A stretch of 32,306 nucleotides of DNA, taken from the NCBI GenBank assembly GCA_008000375.1, contig SMOI01000351.1, forward strand, positions 1 to 32,306, read 5' to 3'. The position numbers and the translations under genes were made by a program. Source of the DNA: Poteriospumella lacustris (lineage: Eukaryota; Sar; Chrysophyceae; Chromulinales; Dinobryaceae). This document shows positions 1-9,642 of the stretch, piece after piece. Each line of letters opens with the position of its first letter. Position 1 is the first letter of the stretch. The notes below the pieces were generated by a model. The model searched no databases and was not told the origin of the DNA. It saw nothing but the letters and a program-made list of their open reading frames with translations.

Positions 1-147
1 ACCCTAACCCTAACCCTAACCCTAACCCTAACCCTAACCCTAACCCTAACCCTAACCCTAACCCTAACCCTAACCCCCTAACCCCCTAACCCTAACCCTA
101 ACCCTAACCCCCTAACCCTAACCCTAACCCTAACCCTAACCCTAACC
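1..147. repeat. Telomere, CCCTAA (TTAGGG) repeats
   Basis: An uninterrupted run of CCCTAA units begins at the first base. The C-rich strand reads 5'->3' inward, as it should at a left chromosome end. About three units near 73-89 and 107-114 carry five Cs instead of three (CCCCCTAA), so the array has variant repeats in its inner half. After 147 the sequence changes to unique DNA, with no recognisable subtelomeric repeat family. Confidence 0.97.
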
Positions 148-284
148 TCCTTGATCGCCCTTTTTGGGTGCTGCGCCTTGTGACGTGGACCCCACAAGCA
201 GTTGCCCACATCCACTTACCGCTTACCCATTACTGTTCCATCATCACATACTATCCTATTACATTAGCCTCCGAGTGACCGCAA

Positions 285-1831
285 ATGCAGGTTTCCATTT
301 TGGTCCACGCCTTTCTATTTTGGATATCCGTTGCCTCCTTCCGCTTGAATGGGTGCTCGAGATCGGTTTCCACCGCGGCGAAGACTTTCCTTCCGAAGTC
401 ATTCGTGCGAACGAAGGCGACCGAGAGTTCATCGTCGAACTTTCCTGGACTTCCGTCACTGGGCAGTATCTTTCCTGAAAAGAAGGAAATGAAGCTGGGC
501 GTGCTTCTCCTGAACTTGGGTGGACCAGAGAAACTTGAAGTATGACACGTGGATGCTGCTTGCTGCTGCTGCTCGTGCGCCGTCCTCATCTTACCGATTT
601 TGTTTAGGACGTGGAAGGGTTTTTGTACAACCTTTTCGCCGATCCGGATATTATTCGGCTCCCGGGTCCGCTCTCGCTTCTGCAGCGTCCTATCGCGTTT
701 TTGATCGCTAAGTCGCGTGCGAAGAAGTCGTCAGAGGGCTACCGTAGCATCGGTGGTGGCTCTCCGATCATGAAATACACGCGAGAGCAAGCGGCGCTCA
801 TGACAGAGGAGTTAGAGAAGCGTGGTTTCGCGTCTGCCAAATGTTACATCGCCATGCGCTACTGGCAGCCGTACACAGAAACGGCGCTCGCCCAAATGAA
901 AGCCGACGGAGTCAATGCTGTTGTTGTGTTGCCGCTGTATCCGCAGTTCTCTATCTCAACTTCTGGATCGTCCTTGCGGCTTTTGAAAACACTCTTCTCT
1001 AACGACGAACGCTTCGGAAAAGATGTGCCCCACACCGTAGTGCCGGCCTGGTATCGCCGTCCGGGCTATCTGCGCACCATGGCGCGTCTGATCGTCAACG
1101 AACTGATGCAGTTCACACCCGAGCAAATGTCGCGGGCCGGAGGGCAGTCCGGTCTTCATGTTCTCTTCTCCGCGCACGGGGTGCCCAAGAGCTACATCGC
1201 GGCGGGCGACCCGTACGAGCGCCAAATGAAGGAGTGCGTCGCGCTCATTTCGGAGGAAGTGCGCTCTCTGTTGCGAGGCCTCCACTCTGAAACTGTTGAC
1301 GAGCAGCTCGCTACTGCTGAAGAAAGCTTCGTTCAGGAAGCTCGGTCTCGCATCAGCAAAGAGCAGGCGCAGCGTCTGGCCGGTGCGTTGGCTGCCGATG
1401 CGACTGAGCCGCAACCCGTCGAGTTTCATCTGTCCTTTCAGAGCCGCGTCGGCCCCATTGAGTGGCTGAAGCCGTACACTGACGACAAGCTGGTGGAGCT
1501 CGGTAAACAGCGGGGAGTGAAGTCGCTCGTTGTCGTGCCCGTGTCGTTCGTCTCGGAGCACATCGAGACGCTGGAGGAGATCGACATGGAATACCGCGAG
1601 CTGGCGGAGGAGAACGGAATCCACCATTGGCGCCGTGCTCCTGCCCTCAATACCGATCCAGGCTTCGTGGCGGACTTGGCCGCCATGGTCCAGGAGGCCG
1701 TGGAGCGCCCAATCGTCACAGTGTCCGACGCCGCCAGTGCCGGGGTCGCTGCTGTGGAGGCACCGTCCGTCGCTGACCAGCTTCACGCCAAAGTGTGCAC
1801 GCCAGTGAAGCGGTTCATGGGGCTCAATTAA
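285..1831 (+). CDS. FECH: Ferrochelatase, plastid-targeted (2 exons)
   Basis: Inserts Fe2+ into protoporphyrin IX, the last step of haem synthesis. Exons are 285-539 and 608-1831. The 68-bp GT-AG intron (540-607) joins LGGPEKLE to DVEGFLYNLFADP, an unbroken ferrochelatase N-terminal block. The product is about 492 aa. Visible family motifs are the catalytic His in FSAHGVP (about residue 275), the GDPY motif after it, QSRVGPIEWLKPYT, and SEHIETLEEID with the catalytic Glu near 405. These resemble cyanobacterial and plastid enzymes most. Residues 1-18 form a signal peptide (VAS before a Phe), then a Ser/Thr/Arg-rich stretch without acidic residues to about 46, which suggests a bipartite leader for a secondary plastid. 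Two oddities: about 50 extra residues sit between the GDPY region and QSRVGP, and there is no C-terminal LHC-like extension of the kind found on plant and cyanobacterial enzymes. The gene converges on the EngB gene, with 49 bp between stop codons. Confidence 0.93.
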
Positions 1832-1880
1832 AGTTAGCTATGTACAGAGGGGGCGGTGTTCGGTGCTCGTTTCATGGAGC

Positions 1881-3023
1881 CTATTTCAGCGCTCGCAGCA
1901 GGGTGCGGGACAATTTGACGGTGCCTTGGCTGTGCAGGCCGGCGGACGAGGAGCGGCGAAGCTCAAACGCTCGCTGATGCTCTCGAACGGCTGTAAATTA
2001 AAAACGAACGAACTGATTGATCAGCTCGTGGATTGAGGGCAACGAGCAGGGAACTTACAGGCGGGGCCGACGATCGGCGTGGCGCTGGCATCGACCCAGC
2101 GGACGACGCTCTTCCAGAACTGGTTGATTCCTGCGCCTGTTGCAGCACTCACCGGGAAAACAAGGCTTTCCTTGGCTTCTGTGGACTTCATCATCGTGGA
2201 GCCTTTGACAAATGGCTCCAGATCCGAGTGGATGACGCTCAGCGAGCGCTGCAGCAGATCCGCGCCGAGCAGGTCGCCTTTCGTGGCGATCACCGCCCAG
2301 GCGACCTTGTGGCGATTCAGCGACCGAATAAACCGTTTGTCTGCCGCACATAGCCCTCTCGTACTGTCAATGAGAACGCAGCATCTGGAAAGAATCGGTC
2401 GATCTCCGAGGTACGCGTCGATCATGCGCGTCCACATGTGCTTCTCCGCTTTGCTGGCGACGGCATGGCCGTAGCCGGGGAAATCGACAACAGTGACAAT
2501 AGGGGGCCGCTTCCCGAGCTATATGCGGAGGCATGTTCAGACGAAGCTCCTTGTGTGCAGTGAAGGGCCTCACCTGGTAGAAGCTGATGGCGTCTGTCCA
2601 GCCCGCCCGATCGGACACGTTGGCGGGACCCAACCGAGGCGAAACTCCAATCAAGGCGTTAACCAACGTACTTTTACCGCTATTTGAATGTCCAGCAAAT
2701 GCTATCTCTGGCAGAAGATGCTGGAAAATTGGCCAGTCCCGAGTAACCGACGCCATGTGCGTGCCGTGGCCCCCTGCACCAGTCGCGAGAGGTTCGTACG
2801 TCCCTTTCAGGCGCATTTTCGAGCCGAGGCCAATGTGAACAAGCCTCTCTGCGCCACTCTTTAATTCTGGTGTCGGCTCTAGGGCTTTGCATCTGTTCAA
2901 ATGACTGAGTCTGTCTTGCAGAATGCTGAGCGTCACGCTGTCCTCGCGCTCGTGTCGAGCCCGACCATGCAGCACCGCATGGAATCCTGCGTAGGGATCA
3001 TCAGGCTCCACAAAATCACCCAT
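1881..3023 (-). CDS. engB: EngB/YihA-type GTP-binding protein (3 exons)
   Basis: TRAFAC-class GTPase of the EngB family, linked in bacteria to large ribosomal subunit assembly; eukaryotic copies usually act in organelles. Exons on the minus strand are 3023-2574, 2518-2059 and 1990-1881. The introns are 55 bp (2519-2573) and 68 bp (1991-2058, a GTAAGT donor). The exons sum to 340 codons in frame (339 aa). Motifs in order: G1 GHSNSGKST (111-119), a switch region SDRAGWTDAISFYQ ending exon 1, G3 DFPGYG (162-167), G4 TKGD (229-232) and an SA-type G5. DxPGYG is characteristic of the family. The roughly 100 residues before G1 are unusual for bacterial EngB and show no clear transit peptide. The ATG at 3023 is the first in frame, but a 5' exon may be missing: the same frame is open upstream from 3512 and could be spliced in by a 69-bp GT-AG intron around 2983-3051. 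Confidence 0.9.
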
Positions 3024-5250
3024 GATGGCCAAGTTCAGTCAGAATCAGCATTCACGTGTGGGGTATATCGATGATGGGTGGGGCCTTCGTCGTTCCTGTT
3101 TTGGTCGGTTGGGCGGCTGGTCGGTGCCGTCGTCGTCATGGCATAGGCGGCGTAGGCGGCGGGTCGAGGTGACGTTGCGGACATCGCAACGGTCGACACG
3201 GTCATTGAACGTTGTTTCCTTGAAGAGCTTGGCCACCCTCTTTGCATCCAAGTCGTCCAGCTCCCTGTAGCGATCATGCGCAGTCGCTCTGACGCTGCAC
3301 CACAACCGCACTGCCGCTCGTAGCGTCACGATGTCGAACGACAGGTTGGGTTTGTTTTGATCGCCTAGTGCAGATTGCCCCCGCTGACCGCACACGCTGT
3401 ATCGTTGCCACGGCTTGGCGGTCCTTCCATCACGATCGCGAGTTGTCCTGTTTTGACTTCGACATGACAGGCACAGAGGCGACGTCGGTCCCACTGCGCG
3501 CCGACGACGCACACCGGTCAGAGAGGCAAATATAATTAGGTGATTCGCACATCAACTTGTTATCAACAGTCAATGTCACGGAATGTGCAGCTACGAGCCA
3601 GATACGGCTCGATAACTGCTGGAGAATCGTCAAACCATACTAGCGTTTAATGGTGGCTGCCGGAAGGCACCTCTCCGTTCTCCTGAACGCCCAAAAATTT
3701 TCCGGTTTCGCGCTGGGTATCCCACGTCTCGACCTTTGAATTGAGAAAAGGGACATCGATTATTAACAAGAGGGCATCACATCTCACAGCAGAAAGCTTT
3801 AACTAACCCATTCAGCAGGGCAAATGCTCAAGTAGGCCTGCTTGTTCGCTCTGCACACGGAGTCATCACCAGAGTTCTTCTTCAAGCAAAGAACGAACTC
3901 ATTGTACTTTTGCCTTTCATTGAGACAAAAGAGTCAATCCCAGCTGTCCACACGGTCGCCATCAGAACAAATCTTACCAGCAGAAGTGGGACTGATTGGT
4001 AGCAGGGAAGTGGACACGATCAGGAGTCGTGGTCTTGAGGATGGAGCTGTTGCTGGACATTTTCGGAAGCGGAGGAGGATCTTCGATAAAATATACCGAC
4101 GAATGTTTGGTGACAGAGGAAATTGCTCGTTGTTCGTCGTAGTCGAGTGCTGTCGAGTGCGCAGTGGGCAGAGCTCAGCGGCGACACTGTGTCGCACGGA
4201 CAGCGACAGGTGCGTGGTACATAAAATGTTCTGTATGCAGGCGACAATATGCACTTGTATTCTACTCGCATTGTATCACTCTCCACTCTCCCGATCGCAG
4301 ATATCCCAAAGAAGTCTGTGTATCTGCGATGGCGCCTCTCATCGTCCCCGTACCAGCAGGTCGGATCACTGACGACGACCTCAGATCCTGTCCTCATCTA
4401 CTGATGCGGAAAGGAGCGAAGAATGCACGAAACTTCAACAGAAAAGAACAATAGACGATGAAGTCCGGCAAAACGACCCGCAGAGAGACCCAACTCAGGA
4501 AGAGTGACTAATTGTGCTTCCCACCGGATGGTACAAATACCCACGATGGACAACAAGGTCAACAAGGTCGCGGTGGTCACCCATATAACTGAAGAGGCGT
4601 CGAAAAGAGAGCGAGATAGCTCAACCGTGAAAGCTCAACCGTTCGCGGTGTAGTGAACGAAGAAACACGGAGCGAGAGAGCGAAACTGCTGGAGCTTTGC
4701 AGCCGCCCGGACCATAACGCACTTCGAGTTTGCGTGGCCCTCCAGATGCCGTGTTTCGCGGTGGAGAGACACGCGGTGGTGCTGAAAGAGGTGAAAGGCC
4801 GCGGATGGAGACGACTGCACAGACGCCGTGGGCCAAAGGACTGCGAAGTGGGTCAGCGGATACGGGGCCTAACGCGACTGCTGCTTCGCCAGCGCATCGA
4901 TTGGCTTCCTCACCGACGGGAACCGCTTCGTGTTCGTAAGGGCGTGAAGGGGAGCCCCAATTGGACACGCCTCGAGAAATCAAAGGGGCAGACGACTGGC
5001 AGGTACGCGTACATCCGTCGACATGTCCTTCGGCCGTCCATGGCACCGCTGTTCAGGCTTGTTTGTCCTCAGAGACAGTTCGGACTCACGGAAGTTGAGG
5101 TGAGCTCATTCACTTATCTCAGGTTCTCCCCACTGAAACACGATGTGATCACATATCTGAGCCATTGTTTCCATTCCGTTCAGTACTATCACCTTTCTTG
5201 CAGCCTCTGCTTCGGAAAAACAAAGAATATCATTATACTTTCCACCTGAA
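3024..5250. other. Gene-poor subtelomeric stretch, no assigned gene
   Basis: Base composition is more balanced than in the rest of the window, and no protein family, RNA gene or transposon could be recognised. Several open frames exist on both strands, the longest being 4653-5249 (+, about 198 codons, no ATG at its start), 3842-4372 (+) and 4621-5046 (-). None has a family motif, a clear start or a convincing codon pattern, and strong splice pairs are lacking. The stretch probably holds the upstream region of the EngB gene plus non-coding or decayed sequence. A small multi-exon gene cannot be excluded. Confidence 0.5.
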
Positions 5251-5374
5251 CCTCCACCGTCAGTTGCGAGATTTACGGTGACTTTCCGCAGTCAGTTCCG
5301 TTTGCTCCATTTGGTCGATGACGATCACTGCCACTACCACCGCTGCCGTCGCTGCTGCAGCTGGTCCCAACGAC

Positions 5375-5385
5375 ACCGACGACGA

Positions 5386-5417
<32 letters not shown>

Positions 5418-5494
5418 CGACACGGACAGCCGCGGTCGCCGCCTCGTGCGTCGCTGGCTGCGTCAACGAGACGCCTCCGACGGCCCCGACCACT

Positions 5495-5528
<34 letters not shown>

Positions 5529-5665
5529 GGACGGGGACGGGGACGACGCCAACAGCAACTACGTAGCAGACTACGTAGAGGACGCAGACGATGCAGATGC
5601 GGTGTGCGTTAACGGCGACCCCGGCTGTGGTCGCTGCGGCGGCGGCGGCGGCGGCTGTCGTCACG
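5375..5665. repeat. GACGGC/GCGACG hexamer and GGC microsatellite tract
   Basis: Three simple-sequence blocks lie close together: GACGGC-type repeats near 5381-5417, GCGACG/GGGACG repeats near 5500-5545, and a GGC run near 5638-5657. Between them two TACGTAG words flank a short spacer at about 5563-5580. Every frame is open here because of the repeats (Asp-Gly, Thr-Ala or Val-Ala dipeptides), so the open frames are not evidence of a gene. The same hexamer recurs inside genuine coding regions later in the window, where it encodes Gly-Asp or Asp-Ala runs. Confidence 0.75.
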
Positions 5666-5911
5666 GTGGCGGCTATTCCTCGCGGTGGCTGTCGTCACGG
5701 CGGCTGTCTTCACGGCGGCGGGTGTCGTCACGCACCTCGCGGCTTCTTTTGCGTCCTTCCACAACAAATATGGGGCTCACGCCATGTTCCCAACAGAGAA
5801 CCAAACGTTGTCAATGACTCGATGTCTGACGAAAAATGAGACACGTCGTCAGTCCCCCTGACGACGACAGCCGTATAACTTTATGTATTATGCGTCGCTA
5901 CAACCGTCATC

Positions 5912-5945
5912 GCGTCAATGGTGTAGTGGTAACTCCAAGGTTCAG
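5912..5945 (+). pseudogene. Truncated tRNA-Gly copy 1
   Basis: Matches the intact tRNA-Gly from its first base through the A box, but lacks 10 nt of the anticodon arm (ATGGAACCCT). It stops matching after the 3' side of the anticodon stem. The variable loop, T arm, B box and 3' acceptor strand are absent, so it cannot fold as a tRNA. Confidence 0.85.
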
Positions 5946-6036
5946 GGAGTGGACATCGATGAGTCAGGAGGAGAGACCTCAGGTCAATCCTAACCGAACA
6001 TGTCTGTGTATTGCACTGTAGTCGACGACCGTCATC

Positions 6037-6070
6037 GCGTCAATGGTGTAGTGGTAACTCCAAGGTTCAG
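6037..6070 (+). pseudogene. Truncated tRNA-Gly copy 2
   Basis: Identical in structure to copy 1, including the same 10-nt deletion in the anticodon arm and the same point of departure after TTCAG. The shared deletion indicates that copies 1 and 2 arose from one another by tandem duplication. Confidence 0.85.
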
Positions 6071-6183
6071 GGAGAGGACATCGATGAGTCAGGAGGAGAG
6101 TCAGATGACCTGGTCAGGTCAGTCAGACCAGCAACCCTAACCGAACCTGTCTCTGTATTGCAAGGTGGACATTGACCTTCATC

Positions 6184-6227
6184 GCGTCAATGATGTAGTG
6201 GTAACATGGAACCCTTCCAAGGTTCAG
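6184..6227 (+). pseudogene. Truncated tRNA-Gly copy 3
   Basis: Keeps the complete anticodon arm with the UCC anticodon but ends at the same base as copies 1 and 2, so it lacks the T arm, the B box and the 3' acceptor strand. One G-to-A change is present in the D arm. It is intermediate between copies 1-2 and the intact gene. Confidence 0.85.
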
Positions 6228-6342
6228 GGAGAGGACATCGATGAGTCAGGAGGAGAGAGTCAGATGACCTGGTCAGGTCAGTCAGTTCAGCAACCCTGAC
6301 CGAACATGTCTCTGTATTGTAAAGTGGACATGGACCGTCATC

Positions 6343-6413
6343 GCGTCAATGGTGTAGTGGTAACATGGAACCCTTCCAAGGTTCAGCTGGGGGTTCGATT
6401 CCCTCTTGACGCA
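6343..6413 (+). tRNA. tRNA-Gly (UCC anticodon)
   Basis: A complete 71-nt cloverleaf. The acceptor stem GCGTCAA pairs perfectly with TTGACGC, and the discriminator base is A. The anticodon stem GAACC/GGTTC encloses CTTCCAA with anticodon TCC at 6375-6377. The T arm is GGGGG-TTCGATT-CCCTC with one G-U pair. The internal A box TGGTGTAGTGG and B box GGTTCGATTCC both match the pol III consensus. The D stem is short and weak, as in many Gly tRNAs. No intron and no encoded CCA. It reads glycine GGA codons. Confidence 0.95.
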
Positions 6414-6416
6414 ATC

Positions 6417-6422
6417 TTTTTT
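6417..6422 (+). terminator. Pol III terminator of tRNA-Gly
   Basis: A run of six T starts four bases after the tRNA 3' end, followed by another TTTT a few bases later. This is the usual pol III stop signal. Confidence 0.85.
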
Positions 6423-6856
6423 CCTTTTCGCGCTGCTCGACTGTTTGTGTGTAGTTGCCGTGTTGCAAAGAAGGTTTTGTTTTCAATATCTACTGTGTTG
6501 TTTCCTTCCCATTGGTATCCCGTCCCGAATCGTATCGCGTTGGAGCGAAGCGTCTGAAGTTCGAAGAGAGACAGACGAAGTCACTGCTTGCTGCTTCACG
6601 ACAAATGACAAACAACGACGACAAACGACATCGGAGCGGAGACAATTGAAATCGGTCACCGTGACGAGACGAATTGAGCAGTAGCATTGAGTCTTTTGGA
6701 ATGCAATGCCTACAATGATTCGGCCCAGACTCTGAGCGAACAAACCCATTGCAAAGTCTAGTGCGTCGTGGATACAATCTCCTTGTGCGATAGAAATCTG
6801 GTCAGAAATCTTGTTCAACGAAGTCCTTTCACGCGCCGGGCGAGACAACGTCACGC
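6423..6856. other. Upstream region of the cullin gene
   Basis: No gene is assigned. A minus-strand frame is open from 6929 to 6483, but it runs antisense across the cullin start and intron 1 and shows no family motif. The region most likely holds the cullin promoter and 5' untranslated region. No TATA box could be called with confidence. Confidence 0.5.
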
Positions 6857-9642
6857 ATGAGGTAAGTGCCACCCACCAACGTCTGCTGGCGACGGCTCGA
6901 TTGATGGCGAGCCCGTATTGTACAGTCAAAACAAAACTTTAGTGCCTGTCGGCTCATCTGGGCAAGGGGTGAGGAAGTTGGTGATCAAGCCTTTCAAGGT
7001 CCAGCCGAAGCTGCCGGAGAACTTCTTCCAGGAAACGTGGGCCAAGCTTCAGTCCGCCCTGCATGCTGTGTATTTCAAGAATGCCTCCTCAATCAGCAAG
7101 GAAGAGCTCTATCGAGCTGTAGAGGACCTCTGCGTCCAAAAGTTTCCGGTGCAGCTGTACGAGAACCTAAATCGAGAAATCGAGGCAGTGTCGCGACAGA
7201 AGGTGGGCCTTCTGCGGTCCTCGTCCTCTCTCGACGCCAGCGCCTTCCTAGCTCACGTAGAGACCATTTGGCTCGATCACTGCGAGCAGCTGTCCACCGT
7301 TCGAAACATTTTTCTGTATCTGGACCGGTACGTTGCTGCGTCGCCGGGGCGGCGGGCGTTGTAGCTTACGCGTCTGTTGTTTGTTGTGCAGGTCGTTTGC
7401 CTTGACGAGCTCTTTACGGGGAATAATTGACTTGGGCAATGGATACTTCCGCAGCGAGCTGGAGCAGTTGCACGCTGGCGCGGGAGAGAACGCGGCGCCG
7501 TCGGGCGGGCTGGTCCACCGGATAGTGGCGTCGTCCCTGCAGATCCTGCACGAGATGCGGCAAGGCGATCTGTCCCAGCGCGACACTCTCGGTGCTGTCT
7601 GCCGCATGTTGGCGACGCTGGATCTGTACACGAGTCGCTTTGAGCCCGCGCTGGTGGCCGAGTCGCGGCAGTTCTTCGTCGACGAGGGCTCGCGCTCGAT
7701 CTCGGCGCTGAGCGTTCCGCAGTTTCTGCTGCTGGTGGACCGGCGGCTATCGGAGACGATGGACTGGACTCTGCGGCACCTCGACGGGTCGTCGCGGCGC
7801 CCTCTGCTGCAGAGCGTCGAGCAGGACCTTCTCGCGCCGCACGTGCCGGTGCTGCTCGAGGGCCTCGCGGCGCTCATCGACGACGCGCAGCTCGCGGACC
7901 TGAAGCGTCTCGCGCGCCTGTTAGCACTGGTCGGCCGCAGCGACGCGCTGCGCCAGGCGTTCTTGAGCTATATCAAGGCCGTCGGCGGCCGGCTGGTGCA
8001 GCAGTTGGAGGCGGCGCCGTCGTCGTCGTCGGGCGGCGCGGCCAGTGCCAAGGACAAAGAGGCGCGCGACCTGCGCTTCATCGACGACGTCCTCGACTTT
8101 CAGGAGAAAATGGAGCGCGTCGTGGAGGAGGCCTTCAAGGGAACTCGCAGCGGGGCGGGCGCGTCGGACGCGCCGGTGGCTACGAGCAACGGCCTGGGCG
8201 CTCGCGGGTTGGGCGGGGCGGCGGCCGCGACGGACGTTTTCCGCGCGACGCTGAAGAGCGGCTTCGAGCATTTCTTGAACCAGCAGCCGCGACAGGTCGC
8301 GGAGCAGTTGGCGCGATACGTCGACCGCAAATTGCGCGGCGAGCAGGGCGTGTCGGAGACGGAGGCTGAGGCCGCCCTCGGCCGCGCGATGCTCGTCTTC
8401 AAGTTCCTCGCGGAGAAGGACGTCTTCGAGGCCTTCTACAAGAAGTTCTTGGCCAAGCGCCTGTTGCTCGGTGAGTCGCGCCACGGCGGCTGCCGTCGGG
8501 CGCTGTGTTCTGACCGTCGTCGCGGTGTGCGCGTGTTGTCGTGTAGAGAAGTCGGCGTCGAGCGAGCTGGAGCGCGCGATGCTGTCGCAGCTGAAGGCCG
8601 AGTGCGGCGCGCAGTTCACCTCGAAGCTCGAGGGCATGTTCGCCGACCTGGACCTGTCCGCGCAGTGCCTCGCCCTGTTCCGCGAGAGCGCCAGCGCCAG
8701 CGCCAGCGCCGACGGACGACCGCTGAGCGGCGACGCCTTCCAGCTGTGGCTGCTGACGCAGGGCCACTGGCCGCAGGCGCAGTCGCCGAGCGACGACACG
8801 TTGCGCCTGCCGCTCGAGCTGCAGCCGCTGCAGCGCAGCTTCGCGAGCTTCTACGAGGCACACTTCCAGGGCCGGCGCCTGCTGTGGAGCCACAGCCTGT
8901 CGCGCGCGGTCGTCGCCGCCTCCTTCTCGCCGCCCGGCGGCGGGAAGCCGCGCGTCTACGACCTCGACGTGACCCTGTTCCAGGCCGTGGCGCTGCGCTG
9001 CTTCAGCGACGCCCCCGACGCGCAGTTGACCGTCGCGCAGGTGGCGCAGCAGACGGGGCTGGCGCCGGAGGAGGCCAAGCTCTGTCTGCTGTCCTTCGCC
9101 GCGCCGCTCTTCCCGCTGCCGAAGCCGGCGGGCGGCGCCAGCAGCAGCGGCGCCAACAAGCTGCTCCTGCGCCATGGCGCCGCGGACGCGCTCGCCTTCA
9201 GCGTGAATCCGCAGTTCGAGTCGAGGCTGCGGCGCATGAAGGTTCCGCTGCCGACGGCGGTGCGCGACGCGGCGACGGGTCTGACGACGACCGCGGGCGG
9301 CGCGACCGCGGCGCAGGACGAGTCGGCGCAGACGCTCGAAGAGGTCTTCCGAGAGCGCGTCTACCAGTGCGACGCCGCCATCGTGCGCATCATGAAGGCG
9401 CGCAAGCGGCTGCAGCACAACCAGCTGATGGTGCGTGCTCTTCTCGTCGTCCTCCGCCTTCTCCCTCGTCGCTCACGGCTCGTTGCTCTCGTTGTTGTTG
9501 TTGCTTACAGGCGGAGGTCATGCAGCAGCTGCGGTTCCCCGCGCAGAACGCCGACATCAAGAAGCGCATCGAGGCGCTCATGGAGCGCGACTACCTCGAG
9601 CGCGACCCCGACGACGTCTCCTTCTACAAGTACCTGGCCTAG
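6857..9642 (+). CDS. CUL4: Cullin-4-like ubiquitin ligase scaffold (5 exons)
   Basis: Scaffold of a cullin-RING E3 ubiquitin ligase; CUL4 binds DDB1 through its N-terminus and RBX1 through its C-terminus, in nucleus and cytosol. Exons are 6857-6861, 6926-7327, 7392-8470, 8547-9430 and 9511-9642 (introns of 64, 64, 76 and 80 bp), summing exactly to 834 codons (833 aa). Exon 1 is only ATGAG before a GTAAGT donor. Splicing gives MSQNKTLVPV, then KLVIKPF and LPENFFQETW, which fit the CUL4 N-terminus better than CUL1 or CUL3. The cullin homology region contains FYKKFLAKRLLLEKSAS and ECGAQFTSKLEGMF. The C-terminal winged helix has IVRIMKARK, with Lys779 as the expected NEDD8 site, and ends DYLERDPDDVSFYKYLA. 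A low-complexity Ser/Ala/Gly insertion lies around the middle. Subtype is inferred from N-terminal similarity. Confidence 0.93.

Larger units (their letters stand above)
5904..6342 (+). repeat. Tandem array of units derived from tRNA-Gly
   Basis: Three head-to-tail units of about 125, 147 and 159 bp lead up to the intact tRNA-Gly gene. Each unit holds the 5' half of that tRNA, then a shared non-tRNA segment: GGACATCGATGAGTCAGGAG, then GACCTGGTCAGGTCAGTCAG in units 2 and 3, then CCTAACCGAAC or CCTGACCGAAC, then TGTCTCTGTATTG. The spacing grows toward the intact gene because the later units are less deleted. The start is approximate. Confidence 0.88.

Noticed and set aside
5260-5664. Hydrophobic minus-strand frame with a Val-Ala run, possibly a membrane protein
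   Set aside because: The hydrophobic run is a direct translation of the GACGGC-type microsatellite; no start context, domain or splice support.
6483-6929. Minus-strand frame overlapping the cullin start
   Set aside because: Antisense to the cullin first exon and intron, no motif, and the sequence is better explained as promoter and leader.
8399-9418. Long minus-strand open frame of about 339 codons inside the cullin gene
   Set aside because: Arg/Gln/Ala-rich product lying antisense to conserved cullin exons; it is a by-product of GC-rich codon use.
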